A stretch of 64,000 nucleotides of DNA from Selaginella moellendorffii. Taxonomy: Eukaryota > Streptophyta > Lycopodiopsida > Selaginellales > Selaginellaceae. The stretch lies in assembly GCF_000143415.4 (NCBI RefSeq), contig NW_003314269.1:1886118-1950117 (forward strand), written 5' to 3'. The notes beneath the pieces were generated by a model. That model saw only the letters and a program-made list of their open reading frames with translations, had not been told where the DNA came from and did not search any database. Positions within the stretch are counted from its first letter, which is position 1; every line of letters begins with the position of its first letter. Below, piece after piece: positions 12,752 through 23,581 of this stretch. A program made the position numbers and the translations under genes.

Positions 12752-15650
12752 TCACGCCTCCTCTGATTCAGATTCGGATTGTTCACCTTGAAATAAAATA
12801 CATTAGAAACTTAGTAAAGGAATATTCATGAATCTCACCTTGAACCCGGGTTACGAATGCTTTTGCTGCATCTCTTGCATGGTCTGGCAAGGTGATGGTG
12901 GCACTCTGCTTCCGCATCCAACCATGCACAACATTATCCACCGATATGCTCATGCTGGGATCCCTTGGATTCAACACCCATCTCTTTTCTAGGCAATCCT
13001 TCGTATATCCGGAACTTGGCTTGAACCACTCCACAGTTACATTGAAGGAGTTAGTTTCCGCGTCCTCCTCTGCATCAGTGATGCAGCACCCCACCCATAT
13101 CATTTATTTTTTATTACTGGGTCTGACAAGCATGACCATTCCTTTGCAGACCTGTACTGGATTGAATGCTGAATCCGGCTTCTTGTTCCTCGGCCCACAA
13201 TAGTGATCCTCAACATCGTTATCTGTCACTGCATTTCCAGAGGACATTGTTCCGCTACTATCTGGTGCTCTGGGTTCTGGCCAAAAGGACTCTTCCAATT
13301 CTTCATATACAACCGGCCCATTTTGGATAGCAGATATAATCTTCTCCCAGTATTCGAGCAAAGGCTTGCACCTCTGAAAATAGGATTCTCCACCAAACAC
13401 CAACCCCCTCTTCCAGAAGGCAATATGTTGTCTAATCCCGGCCACTATACTTTCCTGGTCTTTGAGTCCATCTGGGTGCATCGGCCGTGGGGAACCCTGA
13501 GGAATCATAGGTTCCCCAGTTATGGGATCTCTCTTGAAGAGTTCAATGCCGTCCACTGGCAGCCACACTGTGTCCCATTCTCTCATCTTGTACCTCATCA
13601 CTGGAGCACCGTTACGCATGCTGAAATGAAACTGAAGAGGCTTGGAGTGGCCAATCAGCGTTTTGGATCCGTCCCTGATGTAGCCTCTTACAAACCCCTT
13701 AAAGTCTGGAACCTCTGTCACAAGTGCAGCTTCAACAGTGCCTTTGATGCAATTTTGGAATTCATCGTAGAGTTGTGGGAGGGTGAGGACATTGGATCGC
13801 CGGAGGGACTCTGCCAGGTGACTGAACATGGCATCGACGTCTTCATGAGTGTGCCCAACCATGAGAAAGCCAAGTGTAACCGTTTCAAATATACCTTTGG
13901 CAACAAGCATCGCCAAGTACGGGAAGACGTACATGTTTTTGTTCTCACTACCAGCATTGTCTGTTTGGAGCAGAAGATGGGGTGGAAGGCCACATCGGCC
14001 GCAAGAACTTCCTTGAGATTCTGCTTCGTTTGGATGAGGCTGTGCATTCACCGGGCGACCAGCCTCGTCGGAATGGCATGAGGCCTCACGTGATAACCCT
14101 ACAATCTGACGGCCAACATATTCACTGGGATGGCATGGGGCCCCACGCGATATTGCAAGCCTTTGCTCCTCCTCCAGCTGAACCCTGTATGGGGTTCGAT
14201 CGACAAGGGCCTTATGCAAGGGTTGGCCGTTCAGCTCAGTCTGCGCACTTTGCAAAGACCTTAAGTGTTTTGCTAGGGACGCAATCATCATGTTTGCACC
14301 CCCGCCACCCCATAGAGGTACAAAGAAGTTCCCATAGTTCTGGGCATCATGCCCATGAGCGATTATGCCAAACAGAGACACAGGCAGCTGCATGGATGAA
14401 GAGATTGCCTTGGGGGCAGGATTGAGTCGAGGTAAGCACGTCTTTTTCTGGTCCATTTTGTTGTGGATGATGCAGAGGTAAGAGTCAGGTCTCTCCATGG
14501 AGAGAATCCTGTTATGATAATATGCAGTCCTGCAGCTTCTCTGCTCGATGTTGTGGTCGAGCCGCCTTCTAACCAACGTCTCTCGCTCTTGAGCGATGCA
14601 AGAATTCTTCGACAAAGCCATTTTGATAGCAGTGCACTCGTCACACTTTGAAAAGCTGGAGTACTTTCCTATACTCACATCCCTGAACCTGTTGCTCCAC
14701 AATCTACTAAATCTAGATTGGCTCAGCTTCCTGTAGCCATTACTCTGGAGTTCCCGATTCACATCTTCCAATATGGCCCCCTTGGTATATATGGAAGGGA
14801 GAACTCGTTGGGTGTCTCGAGTTCCATCTTCCAAGAGGCGGGTTTTATGTGGTTGCTTCTCGCTACATGTCTCGACAAACCTCTTGAATATTGCCTCTCC
14901 ATATACAACATGACCCCTGGTTTTGTGAGTACCGTTGTTCCCATGGACTGCCTGTTGAACCCTTTGTTCCTCGAACTCAGTTTTGATTCTGTAGAATGTG
15001 GTTCGAGGGACTCCATAAATGATTCTCCATGCCTTCATGCAGACCAAACCCCTCTGGAAGACCATGCCCCCCACCTGATGTTCTGAAGCATCAACAGATG
15101 ACTGTAATGCCTCATACACAAAATTGCGAGCTGCCTTCCAGGACAATGTCTTGTATCTTGCTCTCTCCTCTTCAATAGCATCCCAATCAGCATGTTGATA
15201 GCACCTCCTCTTGCAACAAGCAACTATCGAGACCATTCGAACCTCCATCGCCATTTTCTGCCTTTTCGGTTCGTTGCTCAGATCCCTTTGGCTGCGCTTT
15301 AGGAAGGTGTACTTTCTTTTCCCATGAAGAGATGTTCTGTCATCAGTTGTAGTGGTGTTTGATTGTGAATCCTTCACATTCTCAAACACTAAGTGCTTCA
15401 ATTTCCACCGCACAATGCTTCCAATAGTCAGACTGTTTTCTTCTGTGTTAACAACCTCTAAAATCGCAACTCCAATATCATCCCAGCCCAATTCTTGATT
15501 AGCAACCGCATCTCTTGGATCGACAACTGTGGCTAAGCCCTCAGCTACCACCTCCCCCTCGGGGTTGTTTAGAAACACCTTTGCCTGAATCCATGTAGCA
15601 CGGTTCTTAAGATTCACGGAGGGAACATGCGTCGCACTTGCGGAGGCCAT
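12752..15650 (-). CDS. DUF7869-like transposase-like protein of the 13.7 kb element
   Basis: Two exons by phase: 12839-15650 and 12752-12786, with a 52-bp GT-AG intron, 948 codons plus stop. The region KCDECTAIK, YLCIIHNKMDQKKT, LPVSLFGIIAHGHD, LLLQTDNAGSENKN and VGHTHEDVDAMF (about residues 340-640) matches what I recall of the DUF7869 family. Its spaced Asp residues suggest an RNase H-like DDE fold (inference). A TAA at 13104-13106 ends the first open part after 848 residues. The frame continues past it with IWVGCCITDAEEDAE, VTVEWFKP and an acidic tail SESESEE, the normal C-terminal layout, so the stop looks like a mutation. Two 22-bp palindromes (14073, 14130) lie in frame in a loop before the QTDN motif. 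The final TGA (12752-12754) overlaps palindrome 12731-12752 by one base. The start at 15650 is the first ATG of the frame. Confidence 0.7.
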
Positions 15651-16016
15651 TCTGAAAGTGCAGAAAAGAAGTTAAGACCATACAAAAAATGATTGGAGAA
15701 TGGCCTAAATCATAACATACCAAACAACCTCAATAGCATGAGGCCACATGCCATTATTCAAACATGCTATTGACACCCACGTGAAATTTCGCATTCACAA
15801 AATTGGCATGAGGCCTCATGCCATCTTGATATACACACAGCTGTAGGCAAGTAAAAACATACATGACAATACACTAGCCATGAAATTGCAAGGGCCCAAG
15901 ATGGCATGTGGCCTCATGCCATTTCTAAATGTGGTCCTAAGCCATTCCATGGTGAACATACCAGGAAGCACAAGTGCCGAATATCAAGAGGAAGCGGTAG
16001 CCACACCAAAGACAGT

Positions 16017-16150
16017 GCCGCTCGCAACACCGCAACTACTCGTAGCGCCGCTCGCAACACCGCAACTGCTCGTAGCGCTGCTCGCACAAACTGCCACTCG
16101 CATAAACTGCCGCTCGCAATGGCGCTCGCAATGCCGCAACCACTCGTAGG
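16017..16150. repeat. About 30-bp tandem repeat (CGCTCGCAACACCGCAACT type)
   Basis: Units of the form CGCTCGCAACACCGCAACT plus RCTCGTAG repeat with decay about four times, then continue as shorter CGCTCGCA-type pieces. Located 5' of the transposase-like gene. Confidence 0.65.
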
Positions 16151-16277
16151 CGCATAAACCACAGCTCACAACGCCGCTTACACAAGCAGCGCTCACTGCG
16201 CTCAGCGGAACCAAGAACACGGTGCACAAAAATGATAGACCTAGGAATGAGTTCGAGAATTCAAAAATAACACACGG

Positions 16278-17340
16278 TTGAACGTCACATCAAATCCTCT
16301 GACAAACAAGATCTTATAATTCCTCTGACAAATTTCAAACTGAGTAGCTTCTAGACTTTGCTGTCGGAGGTTGAACTTTGTCACATCATGTCCTTGCCTC
16401 GATCCAGCTGTGCCATGTCAGTGATTCGAACTTTGCCATGCCATGTCAGCGATCCGCGCCAAGATTATTCGCCGTGTAAAGGAATAATTATGCTGTGTGT
16501 GTACGTCCATTTATGGCAATATAAGGCCACACGCCATTCAAAGAATAATGCTAGTTGAAAATTTTTTGGTGCATTTTTGGGTTCAAAATTGCATGAGCCC
16601 ACACGCTATAAAGTTTACCTGTACCAAAAATAGAAACATCTTTATTTACTTGGGAATTTAAGTGGTTAAGGCATTTTTAAACTTACAAACACATGCCCTA
16701 TTTACATTCCTTTAGTTGCTTAAAATTCAAAAATATTATAAACCTTTCTTTTTGCATTTTCAATGTTTTCAATTATGGTTTTTGATTTTCGCAGGACCAG
16801 CCTAGTAATCTATTTGCATCCCGTCATGTTTATAGCTAGCTTTCGTTTGTCCCCTTCGCTAGCCTGAGATACATCTACTCGGCATCTGCCTCTTACAGCA
16901 TTTGCCCAGAAAGGGCATCTTTCTTCACGCAGCATTTGCCACATGTTTAGGGTTTAGGGTTTAGGGTTTAGCAATTCAATAGCTTGATAAACATGCAAAT
17001 ATAGAACTTGATGCAAAATCCTTTGATATGTCACAATGCCCCTAGGACCATAAACACATTTTAATAGAGAGGGTCCTTTCATTTCATAACTCCTTACGTA
17101 GATCTTGGTGAAACCAGAGTTAGTGAAGTTAGTTTCTTGTGATCCCGCATCTGATTGTGATGTCCCTTTGCAGTGTCGATGGAAAGGTCAATGCACACCA
17201 AACTGTAAAATCTTGGAGCAAAATAATGGTCGGATCTATGGCAAATGCCCCTGAAACATTGTAAGGCTCGTGTGGTCTCATGTGGTGTCTGATCGAGATG
17301 CTTCTTTGCAGGGTCATCAAGAAAGACATTGTATACCATT
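16278..17340 (+). repeat. Internal direct repeat, first copy
   Basis: Begins GAACGTCACATCAAATCCTC and ends at GACATTGTATACCATT. The same sequence with few changes recurs at 17544-18191, where the second copy lacks a block of several hundred bases between the palindromic half and the telomere-like part. Non-coding. It holds TTTAGGG repeats near 16945-16970. Confidence 0.75.
16945..16970 (+). repeat. Interstitial telomere-type repeat (TTTAGGG)
   Basis: Three to four tandem TTTAGGG units, the plant telomere heptamer. A second run lies near 17817-17836 in the other copy of the duplication. Too short to be a true telomere seed. Confidence 0.7.
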
Positions 17341-17543
17341 ATGTAAAATCTAGTTGCGATCTAACGGTTGGATCTCTAGAAAACTCAAAAAAATCTCGCG
17401 TGTGTCAAAATATTCTAGGAATATACTCCTATGTGCCCCTGAAAATGGCATGCGACCCCACGCCATTCAAGAGATAACGCCAGATGACGCCGAGCATTTT
17501 TTGGTGCATTTTTTGGGATCAAAATTGCATAAACCCACACGCT

Positions 17544-18191
17544 TGAACGTCACATCAAATCCTCTGACAAACCAGATCTTATAATTCCTTTGACAAATTT
17601 CAAATTGAGTAGCTTCTAGACTTTGCTGTCGGACGTTGAACTTTGTCACATCATGTCCTTGCCTCGATCCAGCTGTGCCATGTCAGTGATTCGAACTTTG
17701 CCATGCCATGTCAGCGATCCGCGCCAAGATTATTCGCCATGTAACTACTCAGCATCTGCCTCTTACAGCATTTGCCCAGAAAGGGCATCTTTCTTCACGC
17801 AGCATTTGCCACATGTTTAGGGTTTAGGGTTTAGTAATTCAGTAGCTTGATAAACATGCAAATACAGAACTTGATGCAAAATCCTTTGATATGTCAAGAC
17901 CATAAACACATTTCAATAGAGAGGGTCCTTTCATTTCATAACTCCTTACGTAGATCTTGGTGAAACCAGAGTTAGTGAAGTTGGTTTCTTGTGATCCCGC
18001 ATCTGATTGTGATGTCCCTTTGCAGTGTCAATGGAAAGGTCAATGCACACCAAACTGTAGAATCTTGGAGCAAAATAACGGTCGGATCTATGGCAAATGC
18101 CCTTGAAACATTGTAAGGCTCGTGTGGTCTCATGTGGTGTCCGATCGAGATGCTTCTTTGCAGGGTCATCAAGAAGGACATTGTATACCAT
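17544..18191 (+). repeat. Internal direct repeat, second (shorter) copy
   Basis: Matches 16278-17340 closely, including CATTTGCCCAGAAAGGGCAT and the TTTAGGG run near 17817-17836. It is internally deleted relative to the first copy. Both copies sit in the spacer between the divergent genes of the 13.7 kb element. Confidence 0.75.
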
Positions 18192-19075
18192 TCTTTATTT
18201 AGCTGAACATCTGGCATTTTTGGAAATACAAGATGCTTTGGAATATCCAATCATGCATGGTATAAATATAGCGAGGGTATTAAATGATATCCCAATCATG
18301 ATCTTTCTTTTGGATTTCGCGTGCATGCAGTCCGAGGAATGATGACGTTGCGGATTTCTTTTGGATTTCACGTGCATGCATGCGCGTGGCGATCCAGAAA
18401 TTAATGGTGGCGCCCAAGTCCGAGGAATGATGACGTTGCGGGATTACCAACCGTCGTGACATTTCGCGCGTGTGAGGTTAGGTTTTGCATTTTGCTTTGT
18501 ACTCGCGCTCCCACTCGCGATCACGCTCACATTCGCGCTCATCTACCTTCTCTACAGGTTTCTCGTGTGCATCGGCGTCCACTCGCGCTTGCATCACACT
18601 CGCGCTCGTGTGCATCAGCATCCACTTCAAGACACACCCGGTTTGTAACTTCGCCACCAACTCCGCCGCCCACTCCGCCACCCACACGCAGCCCACTTGG
18701 CGTCCCGGGAGATTTCAGCACCACTCTCCAACTATAAGTGGCAGAGTAGCCTTGCTGCTACGATCCGCTGCACACACAGTGCACATTCGCCAGCAAGTCC
18801 GGCCTCGATTGTCACGCCTCCATTCGGCTTCAAATGGTAAGTCTTTTAGGCCAAGTAGAAAATGGCATGAGGCCACATGCCATTCAGTAGCAACATTGGC
18901 ATGCACCGATTGGGCTCTCGAGTGCAGTCTGGTTACAGATGGCGTGTAGCCTCACGCCATCTTAGGATGTAGCCTCAAGACATCTGATGCAGTGGTGAAT
19001 GGCGTGTGGCCTCACGTTATTTCCAGCTGCTAGCTTTTCATCTGTCAGCTCTAATTGTTGTGCATTTCTGAACAG

Positions 19076-20254
19076 GCGAGGAATTGCGTTCTTCTTCCAG
19101 CCACTGTCAATGTGGATGCAGAGAAGGGGGAGGAGCTCACCAGTTGGACTTTCGGGATGGAAGGCAAGGATCTGAGGCTGTACAACACAGATGGTGGGAG
19201 AAAAGAATGCATGGGGATCCTCATCCAAGTGACAGACACTCCATGCAGTTCCATGCAAGAATATGGACTGGCACTTGTGGTAGAGACAGCGTCCGCCTTC
19301 AAGTTCCACCTTGCACATCCTAGCGGCTTCCCGGAGGGGGGTAGCGGCTATGAGGAATTCCTAGAGGGAGCTAGGGAGTGGTTGTCCAGGAGGCCCACAA
19401 TTTCAAAGACGCTGCGGGTCTATGAAGATCACATGGAATCCACGGACCTCACCTATGGCGATGTTCAAAAACTATATTCCAACATTGAGCCGTTGAGAGT
19501 GCCTCTAGTTCGCGAAGCGAAGGGGAAGGGGGCCGATCTGGAAACTACCCCGAAGCAGAAAAGGGTGGTCAAGCTCAAGCTGACGTCCGACTCTCCTGCT
19601 CCAAAAAAGAAGCTACTCGGTGATGCCATTGCCTCGGGTTCGAACACTACACCCACCAAAAAGAAGAGCTGCAAAGAGCAAAAAGAGCAAGAAGAGGCAG
19701 CAAAAATCGTCGCAGATAATAGTACTTGTTACTATTCCAACAAAGTATATACAATCGACGTGAGCCGTATCGACATCCAAAGCAAATACAACCACAGGCT
19801 AGTATCTGATGAGTGGGTGGAGAAACTGAAGCAGAAGATGCTGGCAAGTCTAGTAACACCCGACATTGCAGACGTGATCCCCTACTACCGAACAATGAAG
19901 GGCGAGACGAGGTTTCCAGACTTGATCAATAGGAAGGTGTTGGACGATTAGAACATCTGGTTCTATGCCGTCTCCGGGCAGCATTCTAGCTTGGCGATGC
20001 AAGAGATAGTTGTGGATATTATGGTGGGCGAGGAGGTGAAGAAAGTCTTCAAGACAAGAGTTGTCCGCCTAATAAAAGGCAACTCGCCCCTCCGATCTAT
20101 CATATACATCTCCCACGCGCAGAATGTCAAGGAAGAAACGTGGTACAAATCGGGTCTGCATGAGACATTGGCACGAACACGGAAGCTCTGGGTTCAACTG
20201 AAGAAGCCACAAAAACCAGGACAAGGACGTGCACTAGCAACTAGCGCCTGACAG
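19076..20254 (+). other. Exon 2: ParB/sulfiredoxin-like domain
   Basis: The segment reads VYTIDVSRIDIQSKYNHRL, then VSDEWVEKLKQKM, then WFYAVSGQHSSLAMQEI, then RSIIYISHAQNVKEETW. This matches the layout of ParB-type domains: an N-terminal strand with xxIDxxxI and xxR, a helix with EExxxLxxSI, a GERRxxA-like box (here GQHSSLA), and a third box resembling ENxQREDL. In ParB these boxes bind CTP and contact parS-bound subunits. Here the Arg pair of the second box is replaced by His-Ser. Two in-frame stops (19949, 20249) interrupt the present copy. The assignment rests on motif reading only. Confidence 0.45.
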
Positions 20255-20308
20255 GTAAGCCTCGTTGCATGTGGCATAGCATGTGGCCTCACGCCATTTC
20301 CATTGCAG

Positions 20309-21632
20309 GAATTCTCGAGTCTTCTCTCGAAAACACTGGGGGTCAATGACACACTCAGCATCCATAACATTCTACTCGCGACAAAAGTTGTTTTTGACAA
20401 ATGGGTAGATGTGCTGAGGAGGTACCATGACGGGGAGTTGCTAAACTCAATGGGTGTGGAGGACGGCTGGAAGCCCAATGATTTGAAGCTCAACGCCTTG
20501 CGTTTCTCGCGGTCTCTAGACAACGACGACCTTCTGACAGTGGCTAATGCTCTTCTACGTGGTGAGGTAGTCTTCAACAAGACCAAAATGACTCCCGGCC
20601 ATATTGTGACATACGAGGACTTGTGCACGACTCTGAGAGCTCGTGCGCTATTGAAGGATTGGATCTTCGAGCAAGTGGCCGTGGAGAGGGTGAGCATCGA
20701 CACCACGCAAGAGATGATGGAAGAGCTGGAGTTGTCAAATGAAGACATCGACGAGTACGTGAAGGGGGCCCCCAAGTTCATCGATCTGCTGCGGGATGCC
20801 ACGAAAAGTAAAGCTGAGAAGTTGGATCAGTATCCAAATTTCATTAAGAGGGATGTTGACTGCCGGCTTTAGAAACAGCTCGACCCCGCAGCAGAGGCCT
20901 ATCGAGAACCTTACCGGGTATATGTGAATTCGGATGAGGATCAAAGGTGGAGGAGCATCGTTTCCCGCGGAGATGAGCAGGTCAAGAACATCTTTTGTGT
21001 GATGGACTTCACAAACGAGGAGATCACTCATGCAGACGAAGTCAGCTCCATCATTGACTTAATGGTGGGACTTGCGGAGGTGAAATCTTCAGTCCACTAT
21101 ATGATCTACGACTCCGAATCCTATCACAAGTTCTGGAAGGCCTTGAACGAGGTGAAGGCTCGGTTGAAAGGCAAGGAGATGCGGGAGATCCATAGGATAA
21201 TGGCTAAGAAGAAGATACCGACGAATGTCCGCATCTTCACACTCGCCCTTGTTATTGGTCCTGCAGTAAAGTGGGACTGGAGTGACTTCCCAGCTTCGTT
21301 CGACAAGGCCGATCGAATTGATCTGAGGGAGGTCAATTTACCCGTGCCTGAGGAACTGAAGACGGCTATGGAGCTTTCGAATCCAGAGAAAGCTCCAGGT
21401 GCAACATGGGAAATGCTCAGCTGGGTCTTCAACGCAATAGCGGGTGGGTCACCTGCTTCCGACTCCAAGGGCAAATGCGTTGTCGAGTACAACTGCGGCG
21501 GACTATTCTTTCGAGCCGCACTACTCAAGGGTGTCCCATGTGTTGCGGTGACAAACTCCATTGAAGAGGTGACTTCAATGGAGCATATAATTACAGTTGC
21601 CAAAGAAAAACAGTATCTTCTCTGCGAACCTA
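20309..21632 (+). other. Exon 3: possible N6/N4 DNA methyltransferase-like region, degenerate
   Basis: The C-terminal part contains PGATWEMLSWVFNAIAGG, then GKCVVEYNCGGLFFRAALLK, then GVPCVAVTNSIEEV. The order resembles the end of beta-type N4/N6 methyltransferases: a helix beginning KP-x-LL, then the SAM-binding strand and loop (vlDpFxGxGtt..AA), then a Gly and the next strand. The catalytic DPPY-type motif is not seen. KWDWSDFP is the nearest candidate and is not a match. If the reading is right, a ParB plus methyltransferase fusion recalls phage ParB-methylase proteins, but this one would be inactive or diverged. A TAG at 20870-20872 interrupts it. Confidence 0.3.
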
Positions 21633-22134
21633 GTGAGTACGCACTTTAAGTTTAAATGTTATCTCACAAGCTCTATATGCAGGAGCGTGGCCACCCCCAG
21701 ATGCTGAAATGGCGTTAACAGCTACTGTTGAAGATACCCATGTTGGGCCAAGCTCACAACCTACACAAGGTAAGGTCACGTGAGGCCTCACGCCATTTTG
21801 ATTATAGATCGTTGTGAATATTCAGACACGAGGACTGAAAAGCACACTGGTGGCGCGTCAAAGAAGGACAAACAGACAAGTAATAGGAAAAAAGGAGGTA
21901 CAAATTATATTTGCAATGGCGTGTGGTCTCATGCCATTCCTTGCAGGAGACACTTCTTCAAAGGCAAAACAGGCAAGCACCAGCCAAGCTCAAACTAACA
22001 GTGGTCATAAAAAGCGAAAGCACGTTGGACAGTCGTTGGGATCAGAGGCGTTTGATTCGAAAAGGAAGGGCAACGAAAAGATGATAGGTAATGCCTCGCG
22101 GTTATGGCGTGTGTGCTCATGCCATTCATTGCAG

Positions 22135-22671
22135 ATCAAGGGCTGAGTGAAAGCAGCCAGTCACCACCTCCTGACTCAGATTCCTATGGCGGACTCCCCT
22201 TCCCCAATCTCAATGGAGAGGTACAATGGATGAGGGATGCTTTTCAAGTCAGGGCCACGTTTTTCTCATCTCGTCGTCTTCGAAGGGTGCAAGAACGTGC
22301 AGAAACCATGTTAAGACAGTCGGGTGAGGATACGGTTCTAGGTCACGCACTAAAACAGGCTATGGATGTCTTGTATTTTGAGATGGAGACTCGGCCAGAT
22401 GATTTTCCCAAGATGGTCCTGGAAGAACAAGCCATCCAGCCTGAGCAGCCTATGGAAGAAATGCAGGAGGGGGATGAGGAGCCAGAGAAAGATAATGAGC
22501 AGGAAGAGCAGAAGGATGAAGAGGAGGACGAAGAAGAGGAGGACGAAGAGGACTTGGATGGTCCTCACAATGGTGATGATCACAATAACGACGACGACGA
22601 TGATGACGACGATGGCCAGCCTAAGGTGGCCAAAGAGCAGCGGAGGAAGGTCATACAAGACAAACCATCAG
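22135..22671 (+). other. Exon 7: acidic low-complexity linker
   Basis: Begins DQGLSESSQSPPPDSD and includes a possible helical segment (VQERAETMLRQSGED). It then becomes a long run of Glu and Asp (22480-22610) ending KEQRRKVIQDKPSG. Such acidic stretches often serve as histone- or basic-partner-binding tails. No domain is recognised. Confidence 0.5.
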
Positions 22672-23581
22672 GTAAATAATAGTACATCCATTCCTAACCT
22701 TTTACCATTTCTAACATAGTCCATGTAGGTCGCAGAGCAAATGGTAAGTAGAGATTATTCAGTTGAATTAAGATACAAACTCTAGCCTTTAGTGTCGAGG
22801 AAGGATAGTGCCAAGCAAGGGTCGAAACGTATGTCCAATCCTTCAGAATCAGCAGTGCGCCCAAGTGATATCGGTCCTAGTTCCTCAATAGCAGTTGATG
22901 GTAAATACAGTATAGTCGATTCAATGTGCTAATGAGTTTGTTTTTAGTATCACGGGAGGATACCATCTCAATCGAAGGGAGATATTTGGACATGCATATG
23001 GATCCGCCAGTGGACTCTACTTGCCTGCAAGAGTCATCAGAGCTGGTGGAGGCTACTATCCATATCAACGCCAAGCAAGCTGACCACGCTCCACTTGATG
23101 CTGCCCATACCACTGAGTCAATCTTGTCCACGTATCCAACTGACGGTGACCAGGTGCCATTGGACCCGCATGAGGCCGCCCCAGCCGCCGAGCCGGTCGT
23201 ATCCTCATTTCCAACGGACTCAACGTGTGCCCAATCGTCTGACTACGCGCTGTTGGAACCTCCCTACACCGCCCCTGCTGCCTGTTCGGTCATGTCCACT
23301 TTGCCAACGGAGGCACCAGCTGAAATGGCGTGTGATCACACGCCATCGGAACCACCCCATGCCACTGTTGAGCCAGTTGTACCAGAGTCTACAGCTGAAA
23401 TGGCATGTGCCCACACACCATCGGATGCGATTGACCCCACATTGCAGAGGAGAGTATTTCCGCCCTTCACGTTTCCTCGACCAAAACCCTCTCAACGACC
23501 ATCGGGAGCACCATTCGCTAATATTGTAGATGGTAAAATTGACTTGTACCATTTTTTATGCTGACGCATTTCATTTCAAAG

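Larger units (their letters stand above)
15651..18833. promoter_or_regulatory. 3.2 kb spacer between the two divergent element genes
   Basis: No convincing gene. It holds five palindromes (15733, 15803, 15901, 16513, 17445), a GC-rich minisatellite (about 16017-16150), a direct duplication (16278-17340 versus 17544-18191) with plant telomere-like repeats, and a C-rich stretch (18485-18700) before the plus-strand gene. As the intergenic region of a head-to-head pair it should contain both promoters. No clear TATA box was assigned. Confidence 0.5.

Noticed and set aside
13203-14081. 292-codon plus-strand frame opposite the transposase-like gene
   Set aside because: Antisense shadow; the minus-strand frame has clear conserved motifs.
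16945-16970. True telomere or chromosome end
   Set aside because: Only three to four TTTAGGG units, embedded in a transposon, with a second short run in the duplicated copy.
19949-20872. Alternative genetic code or programmed readthrough of TAG/TGA
   Set aside because: Neighbouring host genes use normal stops. The affected genes are in transposons, and C-to-T decay explains every case. Kept only as a remote alternative.
22350-22658. Hydrophobic Val/Ile-rich minus-strand frame suggesting a membrane protein
   Set aside because: It is the reverse complement of the Asp/Glu codon run in the acidic linker.
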